NCBI GenBank assembly: GCA_949825045.1
Contig: OX463818.1
Location: forward strand, 32,628,906 to 32,692,905
Reading direction: 5' to 3'
Source of the DNA: Argyresthia goedartella
Taxonomy: Eukaryota > Arthropoda > Insecta > Lepidoptera > Argyresthiidae
DNA: 64,000 nt
This document shows positions 38,620 to 50,009 of this stretch, in pieces. The translations under genes and the position numbers were made by a program. The notes under the pieces were generated by a model. That model was not told the DNA's origin, ran no database searches, and was given only the letters and a program-made list of their open reading frames with translations. Each line of letters starts with the position of its first letter. Within the stretch, counting starts at the first letter, position 1.

Positions 38620-40060
38620 TTCTGCTTAAAAATAGGTGATGATGTTGTTAAATCCAACGCTGAGGTAGCTCGAGCTTTTGAAACATTCTTCACCAATGTA
38701 CCCTTACTTACAACAGAGCGTCTAAATTCATCTTCATGTGAAGCAGAGACTTTATTAACAACAGTACTAGCATCAGTAATGTAGATTTTAAATTTCATCA
38801 TGTATATCCCCAGGATATTGTCAAAACGTATAGATTACTTAACTTAAAAAATACTGAAGACCTGTGGGGTATATCAGTCGAAGTCATAGGTTCGATAATA
38901 CTAGTTATAGCCCCACACCTAGCTTATACATTTAACAAATGTGTTGACGATGGGGCTTTCCCAGACCTCATGAAACACAGTAAACTGATACCTCTGTTCA
39001 AGTCGGGAGACAAGGGTGATCCTTCAAATTTCGGGACAATATCTGTTCTACCGGCACTAAGCAAATTTTTTTAAAAGATTATACTCAATCAAATGCTTCA
39101 CACTTCAATCGTACAAAACAACTCCACGCCAAACAATACGGTTTCACTAGGGGTAAATCGACTATGGATGCAGGTATTACTCTTATATCTCATATTTACT
39201 CTGCATGGGAGGCCGCACAAGATGCATTTGATTGTGTTGATCATAATACGCTACTAATGAAATTTAATCATTATGGAGTTAGAAATAAAGCGTTGGATAT
39301 ACTAGGATCATACCTAAGCAATATAATTCAGTCAGGCAGAAATCAACGGTGTTGAATCTGATGCATCGGGAGTAAAAATTGATGTTCCACAAGGTTCCAT
39401 ATTAGGCTCTTTCTTATTCCTGGTATATATTAACGATCTGCCTTTCATAGTGGAGAAATTGACTGATATAGTGTTCTTTGCTGATGACACTTCACTGGTC
39501 TTCAAAATTGAAAGACAAAAAGAAGATTTTGATGATGTTAATGGAGTATTGTCTTTAACCTTGAATTGGTTCACAGTTAATAATTTATTGTTAAATGCTG
39601 GCAAAACCAAATGTATCAAATTCTCACTTCCAAATGTCAGGCAAGTTGAGACCAGTTTGGTGTTAGACAGCAGCACGTTAGATTTAGTAAATGACACGAA
39701 GTTTCTTGGAATAACCATTGATAGCAAATTACAGTGGGGAACCCACATATATAAATTGGCTGGTAAATTAAGTTCTGCGGCGTACGCTGTTGGAACATCA
39801 TACAAAACACGGATGTGGCTACATCTAGGCTAGTATATTTTAGTAACTTTCATAGTGTCATGTCCTATGGTATCTTGTTGTGGGGGAAAGCAGTGGATAT
39901 TCAAACTATTTTTATTTTACAGAAAAGAGCTATTCGAGCAATTTATAATTTAAAACGCACAGACTCCTTAAGAGAGCTTTTTAAAGAAATTGACATACTA
40001 ACTGTAGCTAGTCAATTTATTTTCGAAAACATAATTTCTCGACATCAGAGCCATCAGGCG
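38620..40060 (+). pseudogene. LINE D: decayed RT of the LINE E family
   Basis: RT in at least four frames: EVARAFETFFTNV, LKNTEDLWGISVEV, FPDLMKHSKLIPLFKSGDKG, AKQYGFTRGKSTMDAGI, KIDVPQGSILGSFLF and DIVFFADDTSLVF (FADD), then LGITIDSKLQWGTHI and YFSNFHSVMSYGILLWG. The region around the first catalytic Asp is deleted (EAAQDAFDCVDHNTL joins directly). It aligns block by block with LINE E (42040-43656) and LINE G. It ends inside FIFENI near 40035, so the 3' end is missing. Confidence 0.85.
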
Positions 40061-40099
40061 GTAAGTCCATTTTTGCACCTTTTCAGGCGAGCCAAAATA

Positions 40100-41462
40100 A
40101 ACTTTTAACTTACTACAATTCCAACAGAGTAGCTTATTTGGGAGTCCAATTTTTTTTTGTGTCATTTGTTTAATGACAATACAAAGGCGCGGCAAATACT
40201 CTGTTATATTGGCGATAAAATCAGTTTTTGTCACTTTTGGTATGGATATCAGCCCCATTTTTCGGCTCCAAATAGTACGAGAAACTCACATGTCAATAAA
40301 AATCCTTATGGCTATACAAATTATACAAACACTAGAGGATGATATTTAAATCAGTTCGTTTAGATAAAAAAAATGTGAGATAGTTCGTTAAAAACATAGG
40401 CTGATGTTAAGATCAGAGCCTTTGGTCCCAAAAATATAAAAAAACCTTCAAATTTTCCCTGGGCGTAAGATAACAACAGACTGTATGGTTAGGAGAAAAT
40501 TGCATTGCAACTTAATTTTGGCTCGCTTATGTGTATATCAGACTGAATATCCCTAAAATTTATCAAATAAACAGGTCTTACGTCGACTAATGACTATTTG
40601 TCACAAAATAAAAAGGAAGTATTTTCTAGAAAATTAAACTTAAGACTAAACTGTGAGTAAAATACGATACTTTGGTTCTGAAATTATCAGTTTAGCACAA
40701 ATTTTTGGCTTGCGTATGTGTATATCAGATTAGATCATCATCAATTTACCAGGTCTTACCTAGAAATATGACTATGTGTCACAAACCAAAATTAAACACA
40801 TGACTAAACAATGTGTAAAATAAGACAAGCAGGTAGGGATTATGAAGAAAGGTTGTTACCAGTGCAAAACTGGTTGCTACCAGTTTGACGAAATTTCTAT
40901 CATTTAGCCAGCTTCCATAAACACCCGTGGCCCCATGGAATTTCATCCCCTTCCCTCCTTCAGATCTTATTTGGAGTTCCATTTTTGTCAAGAGGGCTTC
41001 CGTGTAGTCACCAATATTAATCTTTATCAGTCGATAAACACACAAGATGTACATAACCATTCCTCTGGGACCGCGGCTTCAAGTGAGACCGCGGTCTTCA
41101 GCTGTCAACAACGGCTCCGTACTATAATTATCCTAAAATTAGATTAGACGCTTTTATCAGTATTTGAGGTGAATAATCTGTGACAAATATCAATTGGATA
41201 ACCAAGTACATAAAGTTTTAGTGTTTTGACTCCAGTGAATATTGAAACTAGATGAAAAAACTGTGTAACTAAAAACTTGAGTGATTAGCTTTGATTAAAC
41301 CAAAATAGTCCCTGCCCTATAGTGTGACAACAATTAATCATACTAAGTAACAAAATCCTGCGATTACTGACAATAGCCAGTAACTAATAAGCTGTGTTGT
41401 TTCATTTATAACCTCAAAAGTCGTTTCCAATTCAAAGGACTGTGTCACTGCTACTCGATACT
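40100..41462. other. No gene; decayed repeat
   Basis: No coding frame of note. A segment around 40519 (GGCTCGCTTATGTGTATATC) is repeated with changes at about 40705 (GGCTTGCGTATGTGTATATC), about 187 bp apart; both are followed by a GGTCTTAC ... ATGACTAT(T/G)TGTCACAAA block. A weaker third copy may lie at 40160-40260. Confidence 0.4.
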
Positions 41463-41551
41463 AGAGGGCGCTGATGACTAATGACAAGCAATAATCAAGA
41501 TTTAAACTATTGGAAATCCATCTAACTATTGCCCGATAGAGTGAGCTACGT

Positions 41552-41672
41552 ATGTATAAAGCTGACAATATGAAGTTATGCAAAGTGTGCTTGGGAAAGC
41601 TATTTGATATGGAACTACTTCAATGCGACTCATGTAAGTGCATTTTTCACCATAATTGTGTAAACATAACTC
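41552..41672 (+). pseudogene. LINE F ORF1, first half of the PHD finger
   Basis: MYKADNMKLCKVCLGK, then LLQCDSCKCIFHHNCVN: the first three metal pairs of a PHD finger (CxxC, CxxC, HxxC). The fourth (CDEC) lies 2.1 kb away at 43750 on the other side of LINE E. The Met at 41552 or 41570 starts the protein, about 90 bp after the AGAGGGCGCTGAT motif. Confidence 0.8.
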
Positions 41673-41679
41673 AAAAAAA

Positions 41680-43690
41680 AAACTCAAAAAACTCAAAACG
41701 TTTATTCTGTAAATAGGCCACAAGGGCACTTTCACATGTCATTTCATTTCATTTTTTACAGAACATTTGGTATTATTATCATATTATCAGAAAAAAAAAA
41801 GTACTTAATTATTGTTTCTGAGAGATGTAAAGAGTCTCAGTCATAATAAAATAATTAAAATATAAATAACAGAGATGTATAGTCTCTTTAGTCAATAATA
41901 CAATGATAATAGGAGATGTAAATGGTCCCCACAGTCAAGAGTTGTATAATTAAATTAATCTTTGGAGGTGTAAAAGGCCTCCAAGTGTCCAGTAAAAGAA
42001 ACTCTGGCAGTGAGGATGCTCACAATTAATTAGAACAATTCAGTCCCAAGCATTTTTATCGTCTATGTACTCTTTAATACTGTAGTAAGCTTTAGAAATA
42101 AGCCTTTGCTTGATGTATTTCTTGAACTTATTAATTGATAGATTTGTCAAAGTGCTTGGGAGTTTATTGTAAAATCTTACACAATTACCCTTGAACGAGT
42201 TTTTTATTTTATGGAGCCGAGTAGTGGGCACTGCAAGTTTGTCCTTGTTTCTAGTATTAAAGTTATGTATATCACAGTTTCTTCGAAAGTTAACAATGTT
42301 CTTATGGACATACATAATATTCTCGTAAATATATTGACTATGGACTGTCAATATATTTATTTCTTTAAACATATTTCTAAGAGAATCTCTATTATTCATT
42401 TTATAAATTTTATAAATCGCACGAACAGCCCGCTTCTGCAGCACAAAAATAGTATTTATGTCAGCAGCACTGCCCCAGAGCAGAATACCGTAGGACATAA
42501 TACTATGAAAATAACTAAAATAAACTAATCTGGCTGTTTTTAAATCTGTCAAGTGACGGATTTTCCTGCATGCAAAAGCTGCAGAGCTCAGTCTGTTCGA
42601 TAGCTTATCAATATGTGGACCCCATTGGAGTTTGGAATCCAACGTTATACCTAGAAACACTGTGCTGGTTACCAATTCCAATTCCTCATTTTTAATTGTT
42701 ATACATGTCTGATTATTTTTAACGTTAGTAGTAAGAAACTTAACACATTTAGTCTTTTTCTCATTTAATAGCAAATTATTAACATTAAACCAATTTACCA
42801 CTCTTGATATGGTATTGTTCACGTGATCATCAGTAGCGTGTTGGTTTCGCTTTGTTTTAAAAATAAGTGAGGTGTCATCAGCAAACAGTACCATATCATG
42901 ACAGTCCCTTCCTAGATAGGGTAAGTCGTTTATATAGATGAGGAATAGGAAGGGTCCCAATATTGAGCCCTGTGGCACGCCCAAAGAAACCAATGATCCT
43001 GGTGATCGTTCTCCGTTTACGTCTACCCTTTGTATTCTTCCGTTCAGATAAGATTTTAACAAATTCAATGACGTGTCTCTAACTCCATAATGATGTAATT
43101 TCCTGATCAATGTTTCATGACAAACGCAATCAAAAGCCTTAGATAAGTCACAAAAAATGCCTAGGGCATCTTGTGACTCTTCCCAGGCATCAAAAATACT
43201 TTCAATGAACTGAATTCCGGCATCTGTTGTTGAACGACCGCGAGTGAATCCAAACTGTTTGTTATGCATTAGCTTATTTGATTCAAAATGATGTAATAGC
43301 TGTGATAAGATTAATTTCTCAAAAATTTTACTAAAAGTTGGTAGTATTGATATAGGTCTGAAATTGGTGGGGTCTTGAGTACTACCTGCTTTGAAGAGGG
43401 GAATTATCTTACTTTGTTTCATTAAATCAGGAAATTCACCGCAGTCTATACAATTGTTGAAAATGACCGCTAGGTCAGGTGCAATTAATTCGATCAGGGA
43501 TTTAACGACGTGAACAGAGAGTCCCCAAAGATCATTCGTTTTCTTAACATTTATCAATTTAAATGCCTTTACGACATCTGAACTTGTGACGTGCTTAAAA
43601 TTCAAGTATGAAGCACACTCTGAGACATTATCTTTTAATATTGCAACAGCAGACAAAGGTGATGAATTTAAATACTTAGTCGTGGAAGCC
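41680..43690 (-). mobile_element. LINE E: 5'-truncated CR1/Jockey-like LINE inside LINE F ORF1
   Basis: Minus strand. It comprises an RT ORF (43656-42040) and a 3' UTR (42039-41680) ending in a TTTTGAGT-type repeat tail. It interrupts the PHD finger of LINE F. LINE D (38620) and LINE G (60330) are the same family. Confidence 0.85.
42040..43656 (-). CDS. LINE E reverse transcriptase (538 codons, open)
   Basis: RT in one frame: LINVKKTNDLWGLSVHVV, FPDLMKQSKIIPLFKAG, NFRPISILPTFSKIFEK, QFGFTRGRSTTDAG, LGIFCDLSKAFDCV (first Asp), LGVPQGSILGPFLF and DMVLFADDTSLIF (FADD), then the thumb with LGITLDSKLQWGPHI, the YFSYFHSIMSYGILLWG box and a C-terminal domain of FNTRNKDKL type. It ends with DDKNAWD. 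The first residues lie in the linker before RT, and the upstream endonuclease is absent, so this is a 5'-truncated copy. RT active-site residues are intact. Confidence 0.9.
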   Translation of the reverse strand: MSAVAILKDNVSECASYLNFKHVTSSDVVKAFKLINVKKTNDLWGLSVHVVKSLIELIAPDLAVIFNNCIDCGEFPDLMKQSKIIPLFKAGSTQDPTNFRPISILPTFSKIFEKLILSQLLHHFESNKLMHNKQFGFTRGRSTTDAGIQFIESIFDAWEESQDALGIFCDLSKAFDCVCHETLIRKLHHYGVRDTSLNLLKSYLNGRIQRVDVNGERSPGSLVSLGVPQGSILGPFLFLIYINDLPYLGRDCHDMVLFADDTSLIFKTKRNQHATDDHVNNTISRVVNWFNVNNLLLNEKKTKCVKFLTTNVKNNQTCITIKNEELELVTSTVFLGITLDSKLQWGPHIDKLSNRLSSAAFACRKIRHLTDLKTARLVYFSYFHSIMSYGILLWGSAADINTIFVLQKRAVRAIYKIYKMNNRDSLRNMFKEINILTVHSQYIYENIMYVHKNIVNFRRNCDIHNFNTRNKDKLAVPTTRLHKIKNSFKGNCVRFYNKLPSTLTNLSINKFKKYIKQRLISKAYYSIKEYIDDKNAWD

Positions 43691-44895
43691 TAACAACAGC
43701 AAAGTACATGGCCGACTACGTCACCCAAAAAAATGTCTACACTTGTGATGAGTGCAGTGAGACACCGGAGAACTCAAACGATTCTAGGACATCTACACAG
43801 GAACATTGCTATGTCACACAAAGAAGTGTTGGTCGTAACATGGGGTGCGAAGAGTCTACCTTAAACTTATCCTACATCAGTCTACCGACTTCATTGGCCC
43901 ATAATCTTAGCCAGGACTTAGAAGTTATGAAATGCGAAAATGAGAGATTAAAACTTGAAATGGAGGCAACGCATGCTGAAGTTTAAAAATTAAGAATTGG
44001 CAATTCTTCACTACATAGAGAGAACAAGGAGCACCTGAGAAAAATCCAGGTACTCAAATCCGTAGGATTAGATGCTATGCACATAGGAAAAACATCATCA
44101 CCCATAAAACTTGTATCCCCCAAGTACCGCCGCATACGTAGCAATTCCTTAAAACCCGGCATCCCCAGTACTTCACAGCGGGAGCTCACGAATAATGTCA
44201 TACAGCACATAGACGCAAACACAATACTGGCACCCAAAACTGTCCCAATTGTACACACCAAAAGTGCTAGTAAAGAGTTATTGGACTCCACTTGCCACTT
44301 GGGGCCAAAGCCAACATTCCACCAAATTACTATGGACATAGAGAAACATGCAACCCTCCAAACAAAAGCCAGCTACACTCCAAAGAAACATAATGTGGTT
44401 ATTCGATAACCGGACTCTACAATGGTAAACACAAATCAAGTTCGAATATACGCGGATGAGAGAGGAAGAGGATTAAGATACAATCTTCAGAATTTATTGG
44501 GAGCGGGTTACAGAGTCACATCGACGATCAAACCGCACGCACCTTTGGCCGAGATTCTGAGTTCGTGCCAATCTGACTGTAAGGAGTTTACGGACCGGGA
44601 CTTTATAATAATTTTGGCGGGTTCAAATGATTGTGATGTTCTGTGCCTAAAATCTACCCAGTATTGCTGTATAGGTGCCCTTAAACATACCAACATAGTA
44701 TTGTGCACTGTTGGTTTGTCTAGATTTTTGAATGAACACATGTTAAATCAATACCTACAACACGTAAGCTCGCGTTTCTCACATGTGGAGCTCTTGGATA
44801 TATATGATGACGAAAATAAGCTTTTTAATAGAGTGTTTGGATGTAGATGCCTACACAGAGAAATTCTGCGTCTAAATTATAAAAATAATTTTTGA
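43690..44895 (+). pseudogene. LINE F ORF1, rest: PHD end, coiled coil, SGNH-like domain
   Basis: 43708-43986 begins MADYVTQKNVYTCDECSE (fourth PHD pair) and ends with a coiled coil (SQDLEVMKCENERLKLEME). After a stop at 43984 come 44077-44409, a Thr/Lys-rich linker, and 44422-44895: VRIYADERGRGLRYNLQNLL, DFIIILAGSNDCDVL and FSHVELLDIYDD. Their spacing and sequence match the SGNH-hydrolase-like (esterase-type) domain of some CR1/Jockey ORF1 proteins: block III Gly-x-Asn-Asp is visible, but the block I Ser of the usual GDS motif is replaced by DERGRG. It may be a non-catalytic RNA- or membrane-associating version. Confidence 0.65.
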
Positions 44896-45074
44896 ATGGT
44901 ACCGTACTAACTCTGAATGCGAGATTAGCAAGGGAGGAACGAAATTTCAGCATTTTAATGTTAAAGATGTTAAAAATGGAGAGACACAAACATTCTTTGG
45001 AAATAGAACAACTCTTAAAAATTTGATAACTTGTAATCAAGAAACGCAGACAGAGGAAAATATGTTTTTTCGTC

Positions 45075-45970
45075 AATAGGGTAAACTGTGTATCTCTTCT
45101 CTATAAAAATCTTTGTGGTGTAACAAAGAAAAAAGATGAAATTGAACTGTTCCTTCATGAGCTTAATGTCAAACCTAAATTTTACTGCATTTGCGAACAT
45201 TTTCTTAATAAAGACAATGGACAGATTTTTAATCTTGCAGACTAAATTCATATATATCATACATAATATAATATAATATATCATACAATACGAGAACTAA
45301 TAAAAAACGAGGTGGTTCACTTATATTGGCGCAAAAGGACAGAAAGATAGAATAACTAGGAAATTGTTGTAAAATGTACAAGATTAATAGTTTTAAAATT
45401 TGTGGAGTTAGGGACATTGATACGGACATTAATATTTTATGTATCTATAGAACCCCGGACAGCAAAAAGACCAAAACTTTCGATTCTTTCATGATCAGCT
45501 TAGAAACTTTACTAGGAACGTTATTTAATAAAAAGTGTGTGATAGTTGGTGATTTTAATGTAGATTTTCTGTCAAATAGCATACAAAAAAATGAACTTCA
45601 GACATTGTTATCATGTTACAATTTTAGATACTTGGTTAATACTCCCACTTTCAGCCGAAATGGTTCTCAGTCGTGCATTGATAATATTTTTACCAATACC
45701 CAGATAGATGATTTGGGGATGGTTGACGTATATTTCAACGGACTTGGAGATGGTTATGCGCTATTACAATGCCCGATAGTTACTAAAACTGCAGAAAAGA
45801 GGGAGGAAGTATTTTTTAGACATCGACGAAGTTTTTCTAGAAAAAATAAAGCAGTTTTTCGTAAGCAATTAGAGAATATAGACTGGCATGGTATAGGAAT
45901 AAATACATTTTTATCCAAGCTGACCCAACTCTTCAAGGATAGTTTAAAAAAAGTTAAACGGAAAGTGAAT
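45075..45970 (+). pseudogene. LINE F ORF2 endonuclease
   Basis: 45075-45245 reads VNCVSLLYKNLCG ... FYCICEHFLNKD (metal-binding Glu). A broken patch follows (45245-45373), then 45374-45970: INILCIYRTPDS (Tyr), CVIVGDFNVDF (Asp/Asn), SQSCIDNIFTN (Asp) and GLGDGYALL where Asp-His is expected (His changed). The frame stops being LINE sequence at AAAGTGAAT (45962-45970), the left duplication of the Helitron-bearing insert. Confidence 0.75.
45962..45970. repeat. Left 9-bp target duplication (AAAGTGAAT)
   Basis: Identical to 54690-54698. Removing everything between restores the LINE F frame (KRKVN followed by KDNFNLGDG). Confidence 0.8.
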
Positions 45971-46730
45971 GTAAAATAAAATAATTAACTTTAAAAAAAA
46001 AAAAAAACCGACTTCAAATGCGTGAACACAAAAAAAACTAAAAAAAAAAAAAACCTAATATCTATTACCTAATACTATAATTTTCCTAAACTATGTCAAA
46101 GTAATTAAAGTTAAACCAGCTAAATATCTTACAATAATTATACTTATATACCTATTGTTTTTTGGAGTCGGTGCCAGCCGTATTAAGTTTAGCCGCGAAC
46201 AAGAGACGTGCGGCGCGGTGGCGGGGGACGCAAGGCGCTTGGCGGGGCGCGCGCGGCTCTTTCTCGAGTGAGCGACCCGAAGGCGGGCAGACGCTTGAGG
46301 GCAGAGTACGTTGACGCTCGTGTCAAAAATACTGAATTTTCGGATGCGCAAATTTTCAAATTATTGCTTTCTTTTTTGTTTGTTGTATTCTATTGTATTT
46401 GTTATTCTTAGTTGGTATAGGTTTTGTTGTACCAGGCTTAACATACAACTTATTTCTTAATATTTTTTGTTTCATTGGGTACTTTTTCTTATTTCATTAG
46501 GTTTAATATTCATTTATTACTGGCACCGACTCCAAAAAACAATAGGTATATAAGTATAACTATTGTAAGATATTTAGCTGGTTTAACTTTAATTACTTTG
46601 ACATAGTTTAGGAAAATTATAGTATTAGGTAATAGATATTAGGAATTATTTTTTAATTTTTAGTTTTTTTTTGTGTTCACGCATTTGAAGTCGGTTTTAT
46701 TTTTTTTATAAAGTTAATTATTTTATTTTA
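45971..46730. repeat. Foldback module: ~205-base inverted arms around a GC-rich loop
   Basis: Left arm 45971-46177, right arm 46520-46730, nearly identical apart from A-run length. The 342-base middle contains a GC-rich segment (46195-46315) with CTCGAGTGAGCGACCCG that may be a promoter. It directly precedes the Helitron gene. Confidence 0.85.
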
Positions 46731-46776
46731 AAATTTTTAGTGTTACTTTTTTGTAGATACCCTTAGTGCATTTAAT

Positions 46777-48330
46777 ATGGGTAGGCCTACTAAACGCGCA
46801 GCTCTAATGAGACAGCGCCGTTCGGAGGAAACAAAAGAAGAAAGGGAAGTGCGTTTAAAAGAAAGTAGAGAAACAAATGTTAATAATATATTAAAGGAGA
46901 GTGATGAGCAGCGGACTTCTAGACTTTCGAAAATGAGAGCATACGAAAATTTAACCAGTATCAATGAAAGCCCCGAACACCGGACTTATCGGCTTGGTTT
47001 GATACACAATCGTTTATCAAGCGAAACCGAAGAGCAACGCTCTCACCGGCTCGGCTTGATACACGATCGTTTATCAAGCGAAACCGAAGAGCAACGCTCT
47101 CACCGGCTCGGCTTGATACACGATCGTTTATCAAATGAATCTACCGAATCGAGGATGACCCGATTAAATACTATGATACAGGTGAGTCGTAACCAAAGGG
47201 TCATGTCTTCTAAAAATGATTTCGAAAGAGCAATTATTATTTTCGCGGGCGTTCCATGTGCGGTTTGTAACAAGGCATTATACCCACAACAACGTTGCAA
47301 TTTAAGCACTACAATGTTCAGTGCCTTATTACCCGAAGAACTGGTTAGTTTGCGTACTATTACGACATGCTCTCATTGTCACAATAACATTAGAAAACGA
47401 AAAACACCACCGGCTGCTTTCTGGAATAATATGACAGTTGCCTCAATACCTGAAGAGCTAGCTAATTTGACCAAACTTGAAGAACGATTTTTATGTCGAG
47501 TGGTACCGTTTCTTAAAATAGTGAAGCTGCAGAACAGATTTTGCCAGGATTGGTGCAAGGGACAGGTAGTGTTGTTCGCAAAAGACGTTGCAGAAATCGC
47601 TGAGCAGCTGCCACTTGCGCCAAACCAAGCAGGATTAGTTGTTGTTGTGGAAAGTCTAGAAAATTTGCAACGTTCTCGAGACTTTGTTGTGAATATGAGC
47701 AGGCTACATAGAGCTCTAACTTGGCTAATGACTAATAATGTCCTAAACAGAGATGTTAGACCCTTATTTGATAATATTTTAGATATTTCTGAAATTGTTC
47801 AAATCGCTGAAGATCCGGCAAATACTGGTGAGTTACCGTCTGTTCCTCAAAATCATTATGTTGATTTGAATGAGAACATTTCAATTTTACATGGATCATT
47901 TCACCAAGCAGATTCTAGATTTAGTTTACATTCTCGTGGCAAACAATGTACTGCTGTAGCGGCTGTAGCTTGTGCAGCATTTTGTATGGGGGAACCAGAG
48001 CTATGGGCTAAAATTGACATTGACTATATAGTTATACTCGGAGATAAACTCTACACCGAGTCTGTTGCTACAAGACAAGCCCCTGCAGACGGTGAAGTTA
48101 ACTGTGAATATCTCGCCGCTAGTGATCTTGCACCGCAAATATTGTATAACAGGAAAATAATTACTATCTCTGTTGTTGAGAGCAACTATAATGGTCATAT
48201 AGATACCGATCAAAGTTCTGCCGGCTTACCAAATCTTACACGGATTACAAAATGCCCTTCCATTGTTTTTCAGCGACAACCGTTGCGGTTTACTTACTGC
48301 AAATGCCACCACTGTAGCGGTATATTGTAA
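46777..48330 (+). pseudogene. Helitron protein, N-terminal part (with 19-residue repeats)
   Basis: From the ATG at 46777 (MGRPTKRAALMRQRR) a basic, helical N-terminus leads into an Arg/Glu-rich repeat, RLGLIHDRLSSETEEQRSH, present in two full copies and one partial (46990-47151). Then comes a Cys-rich segment typical of Helitron N-termini (CAVCNKALYPQQRC ... CSHCHNN) and a long uncharacterised region ending ITKCPSIVFQRQPLRF. The frame slips near 48270. It continues in another frame (48263-48556) and joins the Rep N-terminal domain. Together these resemble the long N-terminal region of insect Helitron Rep-helicases, often with an OTU- or peptidase-like domain; I do not see the catalytic residues of one. 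Confidence 0.75.
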
Positions 48331-48556
48331 ATCTGCAGGTGACACCTGTACATATTGGTTGTTCGATTCACATTCCCGTGGACCTAAGGGTGCGAGAGCC
48401 CCACGGCGAGGTGCTGCCTGTTGCATGAGATTTGAGCACATTCATGATTTGTATAACACATTGCGACGAAATTTATATTTGGTAAATAAAGCACAAGACA
48501 CTCTTATGCTTAATGTTTACTCACTGACTCCTTTGCTTGCTGAAAACCAACAATAA
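48263..48556 (+). pseudogene. Helitron protein, continuation after frameshift
   Basis: 98 codons in a shifted frame: VAVYCKSAGDTCTYWLFDSH and GAACCMRFEHIHDLYNTLRR, ending in LTPLLAENQQ with a TAA. The block resembles the end of an OTU-like or cysteine-peptidase-type fold (a Trp-Leu-Phe-Asp-Ser-His segment), but I cannot prove a protease. It links 46777-48330 to the Rep domain that starts at 48557. Confidence 0.5.
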
Positions 48557-49330
48557 GTGCACCCACAGAGTCCTGTGTTAGATAGCAGTCACGTTTCTCA
48601 ACATGCATCTCTTCCGATCTCAGCTCCAGTCCAACAGCAGTCTTCACAACCACAAGTTCATCAAATTGAAAATATAATAGAAACGACAAGTATGTTGCGC
48701 GGCATAGACGAATCTGTTCCAAATCTAGAGACTATAGTTACAGTGAATCCCGACTCAAATACTAATGACAGCGAAATGAGGATTGCTGAGATCAAAAGGA
48801 AAACAGCACCGCCATTAAATGTGGATCGTGAGAAAAGAACGGAGGAACTTGCATGGTATATTCTTTTCCCTGATGGTAAAAATGGATTTGGGGAAGAACG
48901 ACCAGTAAAGATTACAGCTTTGGATTATTTCCAAAGTCGAATCATGAGCGTAGATAAAAGATTTAGTCGAAATGACTATTTGTTTTTTGCTCTGTCCATC
49001 GTTGAATATTTTCGGGCTAAATCTAGTGTATCGGTTTCATGCAGGATGCGTCAGGGTCAGGGCGAGCAAACACCTCGAGGTCTCATTGACAACATGCATC
49101 TTACCATGAGAAATATACGAGGATCAGCATCTTATTGGCATAAATGTTGCTCTGAACTCATTGCGATGGTCCGAACGCTAGGGGCACCTACGTGGTTCAT
49201 GACATTTTCTTGTAATGACCTTAACTGGCGAGATATGATAAATGCATTATTAATCGCAGATGGTCGTAACACAAATGAAGCAGAAAGCCTATCATTTCCT
49301 GATCGTTTGGCGTTGGTACAAAAACATTGA
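48557..49330 (+). pseudogene. Helitron-like N domain of Rep, interrupted by LINE I
   Basis: Contains a Gln/Ser-rich linker, then the Helitron_like_N signature: ELAWYILFPDGKNGFGEERP, DYFQSRIMSVDKRFSRNDYL, SASYWHKCCSELIAMVRTLG and PTWFMTFSCNDLNWRDMI. These precede the HUH catalytic site in all Helitrons. The frame ends at LALVQKH (49330), where LINE I begins, and resumes near 50010 as RVNALMRFLKSDPDVLGG. A few codons between are missing. Confidence 0.85.
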
Positions 49331-50005
49331 AACATTGAAACATATTTATTGGTAAGTGTCAATTACATGTCAGATTATAAATAAAAAATTGATTAATATA
49401 CATCTGTATAAAAAAATGTCAGACACATAAAAATGCATTCCATAAATTAAGATACCATTATTTAAAATTAAAATTGCCATAAAGTATTACATTAAATTTG
49501 AATTGTATTAAATTAAATTAGTTATTCATTGTATTAAATTGGAATCACATTTTATATTGGTCGCTTCGAACTCAGCGAATGAGTAGAAGGTTTGCTCGAC
49601 AAGCCAGTGTTTCAGTCGCTTTTTGAAGCATGCAGAATTAGGCGCAGATTTAATATGTTCTGGTATGCGGTTGTATACTGTCGGACCCATGACGTGAGTC
49701 AACTTCGATGACTTGGCCAGGGTGTGTGAAACCGTCCTGAGCCTGTGACCGTTGCGGGTCGCGTGTCCGTGGATGTCGTGATGCCTGCGGAAAGAGTGGA
49801 TGTTCTCGTGCATATACACGGCCACCTGGAGTATGACGATGGACGGGAGCGTCAAGATGTGCAGCGCTTTAAAGTGAGGTTTTACCGACACGTCCCGGCG
49901 GACCTCGACTATCGCTCTCACGGCTCGCTTTTGCATCCTGAATGCTCTCTCCCAGTCCGCCGCGCGCCCCACAGCTCGGCTCCGTACGTAAACATCCTGT
50001 AGTTG
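49331..50005 (-). mobile_element. LINE I: short 5'-truncated CR1/Jockey-like LINE inside the Helitron gene
   Basis: Minus strand. The 3' end at left carries a GTTTCAAT-type repeat (ACATTGAAACATTGAAAC on the plus strand). 49526-49972 encodes the RT C-terminal domain: MQKRAVRAIVEVRRDVSVK, MHENIHSFRRHHDIH and VYNRIPEHIKS, the same architecture as LINE E but a different, GC-richer family. No RT core. It disrupts the Helitron Rep just before the HUH motif. Confidence 0.8.
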
Positions 50006-50009
50006 TCTC

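Noticed and set aside
44077..44409. Independent gene between LINE F ORF1 parts
   Set aside because: Position and Thr/Lys-rich composition fit the ORF1 linker. It lies in the interval between coiled coil and SGNH-like domain and has no domain of its own.
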